Origin: Molossus alvarezi
Lineage: Eukaryota; Chordata; Mammalia; Chiroptera; Molossidae
Length of the DNA stretch: 64,000 nucleotides
Assembly (NCBI GenBank): GCA_037176705.1
Contig: CM073896.1
Location: forward strand, 21,092,708 to 21,156,707
Direction of reading: 5' to 3'
The position numbers and the translations under genes were made by a program. The notes beneath the pieces were generated by a model, which saw only the letters and a program-made list of their open reading frames with translations, ran no database searches and was not told the DNA's origin. Below, one piece after another: positions 1-11,769 of the stretch (its first letter is position 1; each line of letters opens with the position of its first letter).

Positions 1-289
1 TTCAATACCAAACCCTGCTTTATTTTCATTGTTTCTATATCACTTATTACTTATCATTTTATAATACTTATATTATATAATATATATTATTTATTATAAT
101 CATGGATTATTTTTTGAGCTCCATCCTTAGAATCTAAGTCTCATGAGGGCAGGAAACTTTGTCTGGTTCATTGACATATTATAAGTGCTTATAACATTAC
201 TTAGTGTATGAGAGATGGTCAATATTTATTTGGTAAATAAATTAATTAAATTTAACTTAGTAATACTCTCTAAACAAAAACAATATAAC
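1..289. other. Unassigned AT-rich DNA
   Basis: No gene or recognisable repeat is visible. The stretch is strongly AT-rich with short TA-rich runs around positions 60-100. Confidence 0.6.
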
Positions 290-508
290 CCGGCCAGTGT
301 GGCTCAGTGGTTGAGCATCGCCACATGCACCAAGAGGTTACCAGTCGATTCCCAGTCAGGGCACATGCCCAGGTTGTAGACCCAATCCCCAGTGGGGGAT
401 TTGTAGGAGGCAACCAGTTGATGTTTCTTGCTCACCAATATTTCTATCTCTCTCTTCCTCTTCCTTCCTCTCTCTCTCTCTAACAATAAAGAAAAAAGTA
501 AATAAAAC
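290..508 (+). mobile_element. VES-type SINE, older subfamily
   Basis: A tRNA-like head (GGCCAGTGTGGCTCAGTGG, then a box-B-like segment) is followed by a CT-rich run and an A-rich tail ending near 508. The head reads GTGTGGCTCAGTGGTTGAGCAT and differs from the GGTTTGGCTCAGTGGTTAGAGCG form of the younger copies. The copy at 17601 shares this head, so the two probably belong to one older subfamily. It has no coding capacity and would depend on L1 for mobility. Confidence 0.85.
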
Positions 509-518
509 ATAAAACAAC

Positions 519-676
519 ATAGATTTTTCTTAATCCTCACCCAAAGATACACTTTCATTAATTCCAGAAAGAGAGGATGGAAGGGACGGGGGGCGGGGGG
601 GGGAGAGAGAGAGAGAGAGAAAAACATTAATCAGTTTTCTCCAGTATGCTTCCCAACAGGGTATTGAACCCACAAT
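519..676 (-). mobile_element. VES-type SINE fragment
   Basis: Reversed tail motif (TTAATCCTCACC), a GA-rich run (complement of the SINE CT-rich region) and part of the body are visible. The tRNA-like head is missing, so the copy is 5'-truncated or decayed. Confidence 0.7.
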
Positions 677-702
677 AAAAAACAACATAGTTTTTGCAAC
701 AT

Positions 703-703
<1 letters not shown>

Positions 704-741
<38 letters not shown>
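704..741. repeat. (TA)n microsatellite
   Basis: About 37 bases of perfect alternating TA. Confidence 0.95.
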
Positions 742-745
<4 letters not shown>

Positions 746-968
746 AAGGACATCTCACTAAAATTATAAATAAAGATTGATTAAATTTTTATTGTTAACA
801 TAGAGATATTTTTCTGAATACAATAAGACATAACAGAGAAATGCAATACATACTTTTATTAAAATTAATTTTAGATAATATGACAAGAATTCAAAATCAC
901 AAGATGTTTACTGAATATACATGAGTAAGTAGAAGAAATTAATAAATATTCTAGAATTTATTCCAATT
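742..968. other. Unassigned AT-rich DNA
   Basis: No gene or recognisable repeat seen between the TA microsatellite and the old L1. Confidence 0.5.
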
Positions 969-1922
969 TTTTTCCTAGGTTTATTGAGATATAATTAACA
1001 TTTAACTTTGTGTAAGTTTAAGGTGTACAATGTAATGTTATGATATATGTATACATTGTAAAATGATTACCACAAGTTTGATTAATATTTATCATGTCAC
1101 ATAGTTAGAATTTTTTTATTTTGCTCTACCAATCCTTCTTTTAATATGATTTTCTTAAATACAGATTAATGTGGAGCACTTTTTAGGTACCACTTAGTCC
1201 TTTGTATATCTTCCTTGGAAAAATGTCAATTCAGGTCCCTTGTTTCTTCATGAGAACTTTTAAAATCTACTCTCTTAATACCTTTGAAATATACAATACA
1301 ACATTGTTAACTATAGTTGCGTAGCTGTCCATTACATCTCCAGGACTTATATATCTTATAACTCTTAAAACTGAAAGTTTATACTTTTTGACCACCTTCA
1401 CTCATTTTCCTCACTGCCCCGCTCCCATCCCCTGCCTCTGGAAACCACTGATCTGTTCTCTATTTCTATAAAGTTTATTTTTTATAGATTCCACATATAA
1501 GTGAGATAACACAGTATTTGTGTTTCTCTGTATGACTTATTTCACTTAGCATAATGAATGACTTCAAGGTTTATTCATGTTTCCACAAGTGGCAGGATTT
1601 CCTTCATTTTGTGGCCAAAGAATGTCCCAGTGCATATGTGTATATGTATATATATATATCACATAATATTTTATGTATCCCTTTATCCATTGATGGATAC
1701 TTAGGTTGCTTACACATCTGGCAATTGTAATTAGTGCTGCAGTGCTCATGGGGTAGTCACTTCATTTCTTTCGGATATATACCACAAGTGGAAATGTTGG
1801 ATCCTATGGTAGCTCAATTTCTAATTTTTTGAGGAACCTCTATACTGTTTCTACAGTGGATGTTCCAGTTTATATTTCCACCAACAATGTACTTTTTTCC
1901 ACATCCTCACAAAAACTTGTTA
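969..1922 (-). mobile_element. Old L1 (L1M-like), 3' part, left half
   Basis: Reading antisense, this matches the mammalian L1M 3' region and the end of ORF2. Landmarks include the motifs TCCACATATAAGTGAGAT, TTGAGGAACCTC and CCACATCCTCACAAAAACTTGT. The match stops at position 1922 in ACTTGTTA and resumes at 4326 with TATTTGTTGTCTTTTTGAT, which is continuous in L1. The Tigger element in between therefore inserted into this L1. Confidence 0.85.
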
Positions 1923-2405
1923 CAGTCAGCCCTCGCCACTTCGCGCTTCGACTTTCACGGCTTCACTCTATCATGTTTTTTCTAATATATTCATTAAAAA
2001 GTTGATCGGGTAGTGAAAATGATACAGCATGCACTCAGTTGTCTGAGTCAATTATACACCCTTGTATTACAATTAAAATTAAAATTGATGTATGTATAGA
2101 CTGTAGGCCTATGTATTGGAGCACCCCCACAAATCCTTCAATGCCAGGTGCAATGGCTTGACCACTTCTTGTGTGTGGGCAATAACTTTCTTCAAAAAAA
2201 TTGGGTGTGGTGAAACCAAGCCAATCAGAGTGTGCTGTTCACTGATTGGCTAGCCTATCCTCTTCCTATCCTAGCTACTGATTGGCTCAGACTCACGCAA
2301 GTTTGTTTCTCTCATACATGCTTCTACATCACTACGCATCTGAAGCATCTTTGCTCTTGTGTTTGCGATTTCTGAGAACTCTTTTAATTTTTTTTTTTTT
2401 TTATT

Positions 2406-2670
2406 AGCCCTGGCCGGTTTGGCTCAGTGGTTGGAGTGTCGGCCTGCAGTCCAGAGAGACCCAGGTTCGGTTCCCACTAAGGGCACATACCTTGGTTGCA
2501 GTTTGTCCCAGGCCCTGGTGGGTCGTGCGGGTGACAGCCACTCGATGTGTACCTTTCACGTTGATGTCTTTCTCTCTCTGTCTTCCTCTCTCTCCCTCCC
2601 ACTCTATCTGCACAAAAAATAAAAAAAAATGTCCTCGGGTTAGGATTAAAAAAATAATAAATAATTAAAA
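2406..2670 (+). mobile_element. VES SINE nested in the Tigger
   Basis: A full-length copy: head AGCCCTGGCCGGTTTGGCTC, box-B-like GGTTCGGTTCCC, CT-rich stretch, tail motif GTCCTCGGGTTAGGATT and A-rich end. It sits beside, and may have entered, the poly-T (2387-2402) of the adjacent antisense L1 tail. A clear target-site duplication is obscured by these A/T runs. Confidence 0.9.
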
Positions 2671-2672
2671 AA

Positions 2673-2938
2673 AATTGTTACAGATGTTTCTCCTTTTTAC
2701 CCCATTGACACCCTCCTCCCCATCCCCCCGCCCCATCCCCAGCTTTGTTGCTCATGTCCATTGGCTATGTTTACATGCATAGAAGTTCTGTGGTTTATCT
2801 CTTCCCTCCCCCCACAACCCCCTCTTCTGAAGGTTGTCAGTCTGTACCCTACTTCCATGTTTCTGGGTCTACCCTATTCCTCAGACTGTTATGTTCATTA
2901 TATTCCACAAATAAGTGAGATCATGTGGTACTTATCTA
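2673..2938 (-). mobile_element. L1 3'-end fragment nested in the Tigger
   Basis: Antisense L1 3'-UTR sequence. The same segments (CCCCAGCTTTGTTG, GTCAGTCTGTACCC, CTCAGACTGTTATGTTCA) recur at the 3' end of full-length L1-B around 20030-20210. The copy is strongly 5'-truncated. Tigger sequence resumes at about 2939 just before the transposase start. Confidence 0.8.
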
Positions 2939-2947
2939 AGCTCCACA

Positions 2948-3932
2948 ATGGCTCCTAAATGTACTGCTTCTTCTAAGCCTTCTGACAATGACACTAAGCA
3001 CTGGAGGAAGATGCTTACCATCCAGGAGAAAGTGAAACTCTTGGATGTGATCAAAGATGGCAAGGAAATTGTGGAGGTTGCCTGCCATTACTACTTGAAT
3101 GAGTCTACCATTCACTCCATCTGTAAAGATGAAAAGAACATGCGTGCAATGGCTACTGTCTCTTTCAACAAGGAAACAGCATATCGTGACAAGTCATAAT
3201 AAGTTCATAGTGAAAACCGAGTCTTCCCTAGCCATTTGGATCAGCGACAGCCTCAAGAAAAACATTCCGTTGAATTCACTGGTCATCCGGGAGAAGGCAA
3301 GGCAGCTCTTTACAGTGGATGGACCTCAACCAGGACCCACTTCTGTAACGTTCATGGATTTCATGGCAAGCAAGGGTTGGTTAGAGAAGTTCTAGAAGAG
3401 GTATCATCTGAAGAGTGTCATTCTCCACAGAGAAGCTGCCTCTGCTGACCAGCCTGCAGCAGAGGACTATGTGAACAACACGTTCCAGAGGATCCTTGAG
3501 AAGGGTGAGTATCATCTAGAACAGGATTCCTTAGCTGATGAGGATCCGGTGGAGATGACTAAGTCTGTGAGTGAGGAGGCGGAAGAGCAGCCAGAGGTTC
3601 CTGGGGGTCAGGAGGAGGAAGTTGGCTTTACACTTGGGCATTTCTAGCAAGTTGTGAGAACTATTAAGGTAATACAGGACATGATTGGAGAATGGGAACC
3701 ACAAATGATGAGTGCGTTGCACTTGAGCCATAGAACCGTACACAAATCTACTCATGCATTTGAAAAGACAGTGGCATCAACTTCCTATCATGATGTTCTT
3801 CAGCCGCACACCCAGACACCCACTGCCTACTCCTAGTGGTCCTTCTGCAGAAGAAGACGACGATGCACCTGCTGAAGATACTGCACCACCTGAAGACTCT
3901 CCTACTGAAATTATGCCTTCAGAGGAGTGGTA
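2948..3932 (+). pseudogene. Degraded Tigger transposase lacking its DDE core
   Basis: The first ATG at 2948 opens a protein beginning MAPKCTASSKPS. It carries the CENP-B/pogo-type helix-turn-helix DNA-binding region, with landmarks MLTIQEKVKLLDVIKDGK (residues ~20-38) and ESTIHSICKDEKNM. After a frameshift near 3195 the second helix-turn-helix continues (LAIWISDSLKKN, then ASKGWLEKF), and a further frame break and stops follow at about 3393. Similarity then resumes with EAASADQPAAEDYV and an acidic tail ending in a PPEDSPTEIMPSEEW-like string near 3932. Tigger transposases run to several hundred residues and have a DDE integrase-like core between the DNA-binding region and the acidic tail. 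Here only about 80 codons separate recognisable N-terminal and tail sequence, so the core is essentially missing. It is related to the TIGD1-like group by pattern. It cannot encode active transposase. Confidence 0.8.
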
Positions 3933-4325
3933 ACCTTGCTCTTCTTTGAGGTACAGTATATCTCTTCATCTTCATTGCTTCATCATCTAACAAGTTGCAC
4001 TATTTTCATGGGTTAGTGGTTGTGTGTAAGAACTGTGTGTGTGTGTGTAATTAAATGTACAATAATACTATGATATTTGTAATGTCTAATATGTCTTATT
4101 TTGTCTAATATATTGGGTAATACAAGAGTAATGGTGACTAAAGGGTGTTATTTCATGTCTAGAGGGCTCTAATAATGTTTAAAACATGTATTTAGAAGGT
4201 CGTAAACAGGTTTTCTATGCTTTAACTGTGAAAATATTTGATTTATAAAGAATCCTACTTCGCGGAAATTCATTTATCATGGTAGAATCTGGAACTGACT
4301 AACCACGATAAATGAGGGCCAACTG

Positions 4326-5010
4326 TATTTGTTGTCTTTTTGATGATATTGATTTTACAAGTGTGAGGAGATATTTCACTGTGGTTTTGATTTGCATTTC
4401 TCTGTTTATTAGTGATTTTGAACACCTTTCAGGTAATGTTTAGTCATTTATATGTCTTTTTAAAAATGTCTATTCAGGTTTCTTGTCCATTTTTAATTAA
4501 ATTATTATCATTATCATCATCATTATCATTATTATTTTGCTACTAAGTGAGTTCTGTATATATTTTGTCTATTAATCCCTTATCAAATATGTTGTTTGAA
4601 AATATTTTCTCTATCTGTAGCTTGCCTTTTTATTTTGTTGATCATTTCTTTTCCTGTGCAGCAGCTTTTTAGTTTGATGTCATTCCACTTTTCCCTGTGT
4701 TTTCCTCCAGGAGTTTTAAAGTCTCAGAACTTACATTTAAGTCTGTCATCCATTTTCAGTTAATTTTTGTAAGTAGTGTAGGATAGAGTCCTAGCTTTAT
4801 TTTTTGTTTTTCACGCAAATATCCAGTTTCCCTATAACTATTTATTGAAGAGACTGTCTTTTCTCCATTGAGGGTTATGGGTTTTCCTTTCAAATATTAA
4901 TTGATAATATATACACGGGCTTATTTCTGGACTTTCTATTCTGTTTCATTGATCTATGTGTTTGCAACACACCATACTGTTTTGTTATATAGCTTTATAA
5001 TATAATGTGC
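4326..5010 (-). mobile_element. Old L1 (L1M-like), right half
   Basis: Continuation of the antisense L1 split by the Tigger. Landmarks include GTGTGAGGAGATATTTCACT, CAGCAGCTTTTTAGTTTGATG and TTCATTGATCTATGTGTTTG, all from the ORF2 C-terminal region. The frame is full of stops and indels. It contains a short (ATT/ATC)n run at about 4500-4540. Confidence 0.85.
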
Positions 5011-5386
5011 GATAACATTAATGAAAACTATAACTAATTAAATATACATTAATTAATCCAATAAATGAGAATGACAGTAGGTTTTAGAAGAACCTAGAAG
5101 AAGATCGTAATGTAAAGAACTTCCTGATGTGAAAATTCAGTCATAGGAGAGAAGGTTTTTACAGTATTTGTATTTTATTACTCTGATTCTGAGAAAGTCA
5201 TTGGGACCTTGCTGTCCCAATCTATAAATGGAGAGAATACAAACACATCAGTGGTTTTAACTATTTCGCAGTCTCAGCTGATGTAAAGAAGCACCTTCAT
5301 GCCCCGTGGGACAAATGGAAAGGGTCAGCTTCCCCTCCCTAACTTTATCCAGAGATACTGTGATTTTTTATTTATTATTACTATTA
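5011..5386. other. Unassigned DNA with possible MIR trace
   Basis: Mostly unrecognised. Around 5180-5240 the order GATTCTGAGAAAGTCATTGG then CCAATCTATAAATGG resembles a MIR core (sense), but it is too decayed to be sure. Confidence 0.35.
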
Positions 5387-5535
5387 TTTTAATCCTCACC
5401 CAAGGATATATTTTTCCCCAAATATCTTCAGATTGGAGGACATAAATGTGAGAGGGACACATTGATTGGCTGTCTCTGGCAGACTCTTTGGTTCATAGGC
5501 CAATGCTCTAACCGCTGAGCCAAATAGGCCAGGGT
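5387..5535 (-). mobile_element. VES-type SINE fragment
   Basis: The antisense tail motif TTAATCCTCACCCAAGGA and the head (CTAACCGCTGAGCCAAAT, GGCCAGGG) are present, but the middle is shortened. The flanks GATACTGTGATTTTT (5354-5368) and GATACTATACTTTTT (5536-5550) look like a decayed target-site duplication. Confidence 0.75.
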
Positions 5536-6974
5536 GATACTATACTTTTTAGTTACATGTTAGATCTGCTGTGCAATTTTATTTTTAAAAAGCTGCTAGA
5601 ATCCAGAGTTTGGACCCCATTGGTTGTATAACACCTACCATACCTTGCTACTTAAATATTTTGCCATGATTTGATTTACCAAGAGCCCACAATGTACAAT
5701 AAATTGCACTAAATGATGTAGGGAGAAATATAGGTGCAGTAGTGAATTTCTTCACTTAAGGAAGTTCAAACCCCCAAAGTTGAGAGTATTGAATTTTAGT
5801 TTCACTGAAGAGTGCAGAAGGAAAGAGACCATCTTTCATTGCCTGTGAGAAAGGCTGTGTTATTGTTTTGGCCATCTGTCTTTTCCTAGAAAGAAAGGAA
5901 AGACGGAGAGCTAATCTCCAGAACTGAAGGAAGCGGAATGCTCGGAATGGCAGGCTGGGAGACTCAGGGGTGTTTAGGGATTGGTCGGACGCTAGCAGTG
6001 GAAGCATGTTATGAAGTGGAGGTTTTTTCTGATTGGCTGACGTTTACAAGCCTGGGCAGTGAGTGAAAAAGGCTGCTGCTGCTTGACTGATCTGAAGGAG
6101 TATGCTACTGAAGAAAGTTGTCATTGATCAAACATTATGGCTTCAACCTGACTCAGGTGGTTACTTATTGTTATAGCCCCAAACAATCAGTCTTTTCCTA
6201 GGAAGACGGGAACTTATTATTCTCAAGAGAAGTAGAAAACATCCATTTTCTACCACATTTCAGCAGTGTGACCCAGTCATGTTTTCTCACACTTTCTCTT
6301 TTTATTAAAGCAAAAACTCTCCAAACCGGTAGCATTCTGGCCAAAAGGAAAAGTGCATTTAAGATATGTATTGAAGAATTAACATGCTGAAGATTATTTT
6401 TCTTCTTCACACGTGGGAGATATGAAAGGAAAAGCAGAGGTTGTGCTGATAAGAATGATTCTATTTTCAAAAGAATAAATAATCAGCAAACATGACATAG
6501 CATTGGTAATTGTCTTAACTTAAGCTTTAGGGATAAGTGTTAGAAATTTTCAAAGAAGATTGAAATCTTGTTTTGGATGATTTATTCAGAATGTTAGCAA
6601 TGGACAAACATTACGCTGATGAAATATAAGAATTACATTGCATTAACATAACCTCAAAATTGCGTTATGGCACTGATACAAATGTAAACATGTGTAGAAT
6701 TTATTTATAGTTAGGTAGTGGAGATATCTTTAGAGACATATTCAAATTTAATTTGTCATGTAGAGCCACTGAAGTGAATGTTATTGATATCACTTTTGAT
6801 TCCTACATGGATCATAAAGGCTTCATTAATTTACCCACAAATTTTTATTACTTTTTTTTTTTCTGTAGTAAAGTAGATAATTTTCCTTCAAGATCAGGAT
6901 ATTTGAAATACATTCAGGCTATATTTTTGTTTGTTTTGTTTTAGTGTTTTTAAAATCATTCTCCTCCTGTGTTA
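5536..6974. other. Unassigned DNA
   Basis: No gene or repeat recognised across about 1.4 kb. Base composition is more balanced around 5880-6180 than in the flanks. Short open frames (83-90 codons on the minus strand) have no recognisable domain and look like chance. Confidence 0.5.
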
Positions 6975-8321
6975 CAACAAAGGAAAAACTTAATAAATGG
7001 AACTACATCAAACTACAAAGCTCTGCACAGCAAAAGAAATCAGTATCACAATGAAAAGGAAACCCACCCTATGAGAGAACATATTTGCCAATGTTGCATC
7101 AGATAAGAGGTTAACTTACCAAATACATAAAATACTCATAGAACTCAACAAAAGGAACACAAATAATCCAATTAAAAATGGACAAAGAGCCCTGGCCGGT
7201 TTGGCTCAATGGTTAGAGCGTTGATCTGTGGTCCAGAGAGACCCAGATCAGTTCCCGCTAAGGGCGTGTACCTCGGTTGCAGTTTGTCCCTGGCTCTGGT
7301 TGGTCGTGTGGGTGGCAACCACTCAATATGTCCCTTGCACATCGATGTTTTGCTATCTCTCTCTTCCTCTCTCTCCCTCCCACTCTATCTGAACAAAAAA
7401 TGGGAAAAAAATGTCTCTGGGGAGAGATTAAAAAAAAAAAAATGAACAAAGAACCTGAATAGAAACATCTCCAAACAGGACATACAAATGGCCAAGAGAC
7501 ATATGAAGAAATGCTCAACATCACTTCTCATCAGAGAGATGCAAATTAAAATGACTATAGGTATCACCTCACACCTACCAGAATGGTTGCCATCAACAAA
7601 TCATCAAACAAGTGTTGGCGAGGGTGTGGAGAAAAGGGGACTCTAGTACACTGCTGGTGGGAATGCAGACTGGTGCAGCCACAATGGAAAACACTATGGT
7701 GTTTCCTCAAAAAGTTAAAAATTGAACTGCCATGTGACCCAGTGATCCCACTTCTAGAAATATGGCCTAAGAAGCCTGAAACACCAGTCAGAAAGAATAT
7801 ATGCACTCCTATGTTCATAGCAGCACTGTTTACCATAGCTAAGATCTGGAAACAGTCAAGTGTCTATTAGTAAATGAGTGGATAAAAAAGCAGTGGTACA
7901 TATACACAATGGAGTACTATGCAGCTATATGAAAGAAAGATCTCGTATCATTTGAAACACCATGGAGGAACTTAGAGAGTATTATTCAAAATAAGACAGT
8001 CAGAGAAAGACAAGTATCACATGATCTCACTTATATGTGAAATCTAATGAACAAAATCAACTTATGAACAAAAGAGATCCAGAGACCTAAAGTAGGGAAC
8101 AGAAGATCAAATCTCAGAGGGAAGAGAGATTGTGGGGAGGAAGAGATCAACCAAAGAACTGATATGAATATGTGCATAACCAATAGCCATAGACAACACT
8201 GTGGTGAAGCCAGGGTCAGGGTAGAATCAGCAAGAAGGGGGTCAATGGGGAAAAAAAGAGTAACATCTGCAATTTTCAAAATAAAAATAAAAAATAAGAA
8301 ATAAAAAACAAAAAACAAAAA
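6975..8321 (+). mobile_element. 5'-truncated L1 (ORF2 C-terminus and 3' end)
   Basis: Starts within the ORF2 C-terminal region (AATGGAACTACATCAAACTAC) and runs through the segment also present in L1-A at 13840-14410 (GAAATGCTCAACATCACT, GGGACTCTAGTACACTGCTGG, CCACTTCTAGAAATATGGCC). It ends in a 3'-UTR and A-rich tail near 8321. A VES interrupts it at 7189-7437. Multiple frame breaks make it inactive. Confidence 0.9.
7189..7437 (+). mobile_element. VES SINE nested in L1
   Basis: Full-length copy with head GCCCTGGCCGGTTTGGCTCA, CT-rich region and A-rich tail. Flanking repeats AAAAATGGACAAAGA (7174-7188) and AAAAATGAACAAAGA (7438-7452) are a 14/15 target-site duplication, so the insertion postdates the L1. 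Confidence 0.95.
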
Positions 8322-9333
8322 GATTCTTTTCTATTTGTATGATTAAGGGACATATTATTTTGGCAATTCAAAAGTTCTGCCAGTAGAAAGTGATACAGGA
8401 GGAAAAAAATGGCGGCAGAGTGAATGGAGCTACACAGACCATCTCCCAGGACCAAACTGAATTTACAACAAAAATAAAGACAAATCGTCAGGAAGGAGCA
8501 ACTGAAAGGCAGCCTGGAGGACCATATAACCAGGGACACTGTCTCAATCGTGATAGGCTTGTGTGGATGTGAGAGGGGGGCGGGGATCCCACGGACCGAA
8601 GTGGCCTGGGCAGGGACCAGTGAACTCGGCTGGGACCAGGGGACTCGGCTGGAAGCTGCATCGGCTGCGACCGCGGCTAAGTCCTGCGAACTCTGCTTGG
8701 TGCAATGCCCTCGGCTGCTGCCGCAGACTCAGCCACCCTTAGCTGGGAGCAGCGCCATCGGGTTAAAAGTCTCAGGCCGCTCCATGACACAGAGTCTAGA
8801 CAAAGGCTACATTGGCAGCAACCAATCATCTTGGGCTCTGGCAGAGGGAAGGTAGACTGGATTGGAACTCTGTGGGGACACTCAGGATTTGGAGGGTGCT
8901 CAGATCTTTTGCTGAGTGCAACCACGCAGGACTGTGGTCATCTTACTCCTTCCCAGGGCCCTGGGGAGAGGCAGTGGCCCCTCCCTCAGAGATTCATCCC
9001 CACCTGGCGGCTATTGAAATGCTAATTGAGGCCCATTACAACCAGCATCTGCCTCACCCTCTGGAAATCCTCTTACACTGAGCACCTGAGGGAGTTTTCC
9101 AGGCAACTCAGAAACCAAGGTTCTTCAGGTGACCTCTATCTACTAAGAGCCTCCAAGCAAAAAAAAAAAAAAAAAGCTAGAGGAAAGTTAAGACTTGACA
9201 GTGGTTGTTAAAGTGGGTCCTCCCTGCCTTATCCAAACCCAGGAAAGGAAGGCACAAACAGCATAACACCAACACCCGCAGGGAACATTAGGCAGACTCC
9301 AAAGCCCACTGTGACAGCCAAAATGGTGAAAAA

Positions 9334-10249
9334 ATGAAACAAAAGCCAAATGAGAGAACAAGAGACCTCTACCGAAGATGAGATAAATGAGGTGCAGTTA
9401 AGTAAGTTAACAGAACTAGAATTCAGAGCCATGATTGTGAGGAAGGTCAACAGCATGTGTAAGGACATGAGCACCATGAGTAAAGACATAGAAATGTTGA
9501 AAATCAACCAGTTGGAAATTAAAAAACGACATACCAGAAATGAAAAACACATTGGAAGTTCTAAAAAGCAGAGTAGAGGAAGCTGAGGACCGGATCAGTG
9601 AATTAGAAGACAGGGTAGAAAAAAATCAACCAACCAGAAAACAAAAAGGAAAAAACAATAAAAAACAGAAAGACACCATAAGAGAACTGTGGAACAACTG
9701 GAAATGTTATAATATTCATATCATACGAGTCCCCGAAGAAAAAGAAAATGAGCAAGGGTTAGAGAATATATTCAAAGAAATAGTGACAGAAAACTTCCCT
9801 AATTTGGTAAGGGAAGAAGGCATTCAAGTTCAAGAAGCACAGAGAGCTCCAAGTAAGAACATCCCAAACAGGCCCACATCAAGACATCTAGTAATCAAAC
9901 TGCCAAAAATTAAAGACAAAGAGAGAATCCTAAAAACAGCAAAATATAACAACAGGTTACCTACAAAGGAAACCCCATAAGGCTCTCAGGTGACTTCTCA
10001 CTATAAACACCACAGGCCAGAAGGGAATGGCATGAAGTAATTAAGGTCATGAAAAACAAGGATCTGAATCCAAGACTACTCTACCCAGCAAGGCTATCAT
10101 TCAAAATGGAAGGTCATATAAAAAACTTCCCAGACAAAAAAATGCTAAGGGAATACGTTAGCACCAAACCAGTACTGCATGAAATGTTAAAAGGACTGCT
10201 GTCATTAGCAGGAAAAATGGGAAGAAAAATAGAACCACACCAAACAAAA
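9334..10249 (+). pseudogene. L1-A ORF1 remnant (RNA-binding chaperone)
   Basis: L1 ORF1p is a trimeric coiled-coil RNA-binding protein that packages L1 RNA. Visible in three frames are a coiled-coil part (heptad-rich, with MCKDMSTMSKDIEMLK and SRVEEAEDRISELEDRVEKN), an RRM-like part (NIHIIRVPEEKENEQ, then ENFPNLVREE and SRHLVIKLPKI) and the C-terminal domain (MKNKDLNPRLLYPARLSFKM). At least two frameshifts and a stop at about 9978 break it. Its C-terminal frame (10049 onward) reaches the ORF2 ATG at 10250 in the same frame with no stop in between. Confidence 0.85.
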
Positions 10250-11613
10250 ATGGCAATAAAAAAGTACATATCAATAATCACCATAAATGTAAATGGATTG
10301 AATGCTCCCATTAAAAGACGCAGAGTAGCTGATTGGATAAGAAAGCATGACTCATCTATATGTTGTTTACAAGAGACCCATCTCATAACAAAAGATTCAC
10401 ATAGGTTGAAAGTGAAGGGATGAAAAAAAAATCTTCCAAGCAAACGGAAAGGATAAAAAAAGCTGGGGTAGCAATACTCATATCTGATAAAATAGACTTC
10501 AAAATGAAGGCCATAACTAGAGACAAAGAAGGCCACTATATAATATTGCCAGGATCTATCCAACAGGAAGATACAACCTTGATAAACATATATGCACCCA
10601 ATATAGAAGCACCAAAATGTATTAATAATCTTCTGGAGGACTTCAAAGGAGAAATCAAAAGCAATACAATCATAGCAGGGGACTTCAACACCCCACTGAC
10701 ATCACTGGATAGATCCTATAGAAAAAAATTAGCAAGGAAACAGACTCTAAATGAAGCACTAGACCAAATGGTTTTAATAGATATATACAGAGAATTACAC
10801 CCCAAAACTACAGAATTCACATTATTCTCAAGTGCACATGGGACATTCTCAAAGGTTGACCACATGTTAGGGTACAAACTAAGTCTCTACAAGTTCAAGA
10901 AGACTGAAATCATATCAAGCATCTTCTCAGATCACAATGTCATGAAAGGAGAAATCAGTTGTAAGAAGTCATTTGAACACATGGAAGCTAAATAGCATGT
11001 TATTAAACAATGAATGGGTCACCGAGGAGATCAAGGAAGAAATAAAAAACTTCATGGAAACCAATGAAAATGAAGACACTACAGCACAAAATCTATGGAA
11101 TACAGTGAAAGCAATTCTGAGAGGGAAGTTCATAGCATACAGGCCTACGTCAAAAAACAAGAAAACTCTCTAATAGACTATCTAACCTCACAACTTAAAG
11201 AACCAGAGAGCAAACAAAAAGAAAACCCAAGAGCAAGTAGAAGGAAGAAATAGTAAAGATCAGAGCAGAAATAAATGACATATAGACCAAAAAAACAATT
11301 CAACGGTTCAATGAAACAAGAGCTGGTTTTTTGAAAAGATAAACAAGATTGATGGACCCTTAGCTAGACCCACCAAGAAACAAAGAGAGAGAACCCAAAT
11401 ACACAAAATCAGAAATGAAAGAGGACAAGTAACAACTGACACCACAGAAATACAAAAGATCGTTAACAACTACTATGAACAATTATATGGCAACAAATTT
11501 AACAATCTAAGCAAAATAGACAAATTTCTAGAAACACATAGTCTCCCAAAACTGGACCAGGAAGAGATTGAAAACTTGAATAGACCAATATCAACAGAAG
11601 AAATTGAAGATGT

Positions 11614-11769
11614 AATCAAGACTCTCCCAGAAAACAAAAGCCCATTCTCGGATGGTTTCACGGGGTAGATTTACCGAACATTCAAAGAAGAAATCAAGAC
11701 TCTCCCAGAAAACAAAAGCCCATTCTCTGATGGCTTCACGGGGTAGATTTACCGAACATTCAAAGAAGA
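11614..11769 (+). repeat. 78-bp tandem duplication inside L1-A ORF2
   Basis: Two adjacent 78-base units (11614-11691 and 11692-11769) differ at only two positions by eye (CGGATGGT versus CTGATGGC). Other L1 copies in the window (complement at about 40145-40215 and 22560-22640) have a single unit. The length equals 26 codons, but each unit carries an in-frame TAG. Confidence 0.93.

Larger units (their letters stand above)
1923..4325 (+). mobile_element. Tigger/pogo-class DNA transposon, internally deleted
   Basis: The element starts CAGTCAGCCCTCGCC and ends, in complement, CAGTTGGCCCTCATT, giving related terminal inverted repeats. TA dinucleotides at 1921-1922 and 4326-4327 flank it, as expected for pogo/mariner target-site duplication, and the interrupted L1 resumes exactly after the second TA. 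Inside are a degraded transposase gene, a nested VES and a nested antisense L1 tail. The family assignment rests on the ends and on the CENP-B-like N-terminus of the encoded protein. Confidence 0.85.
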
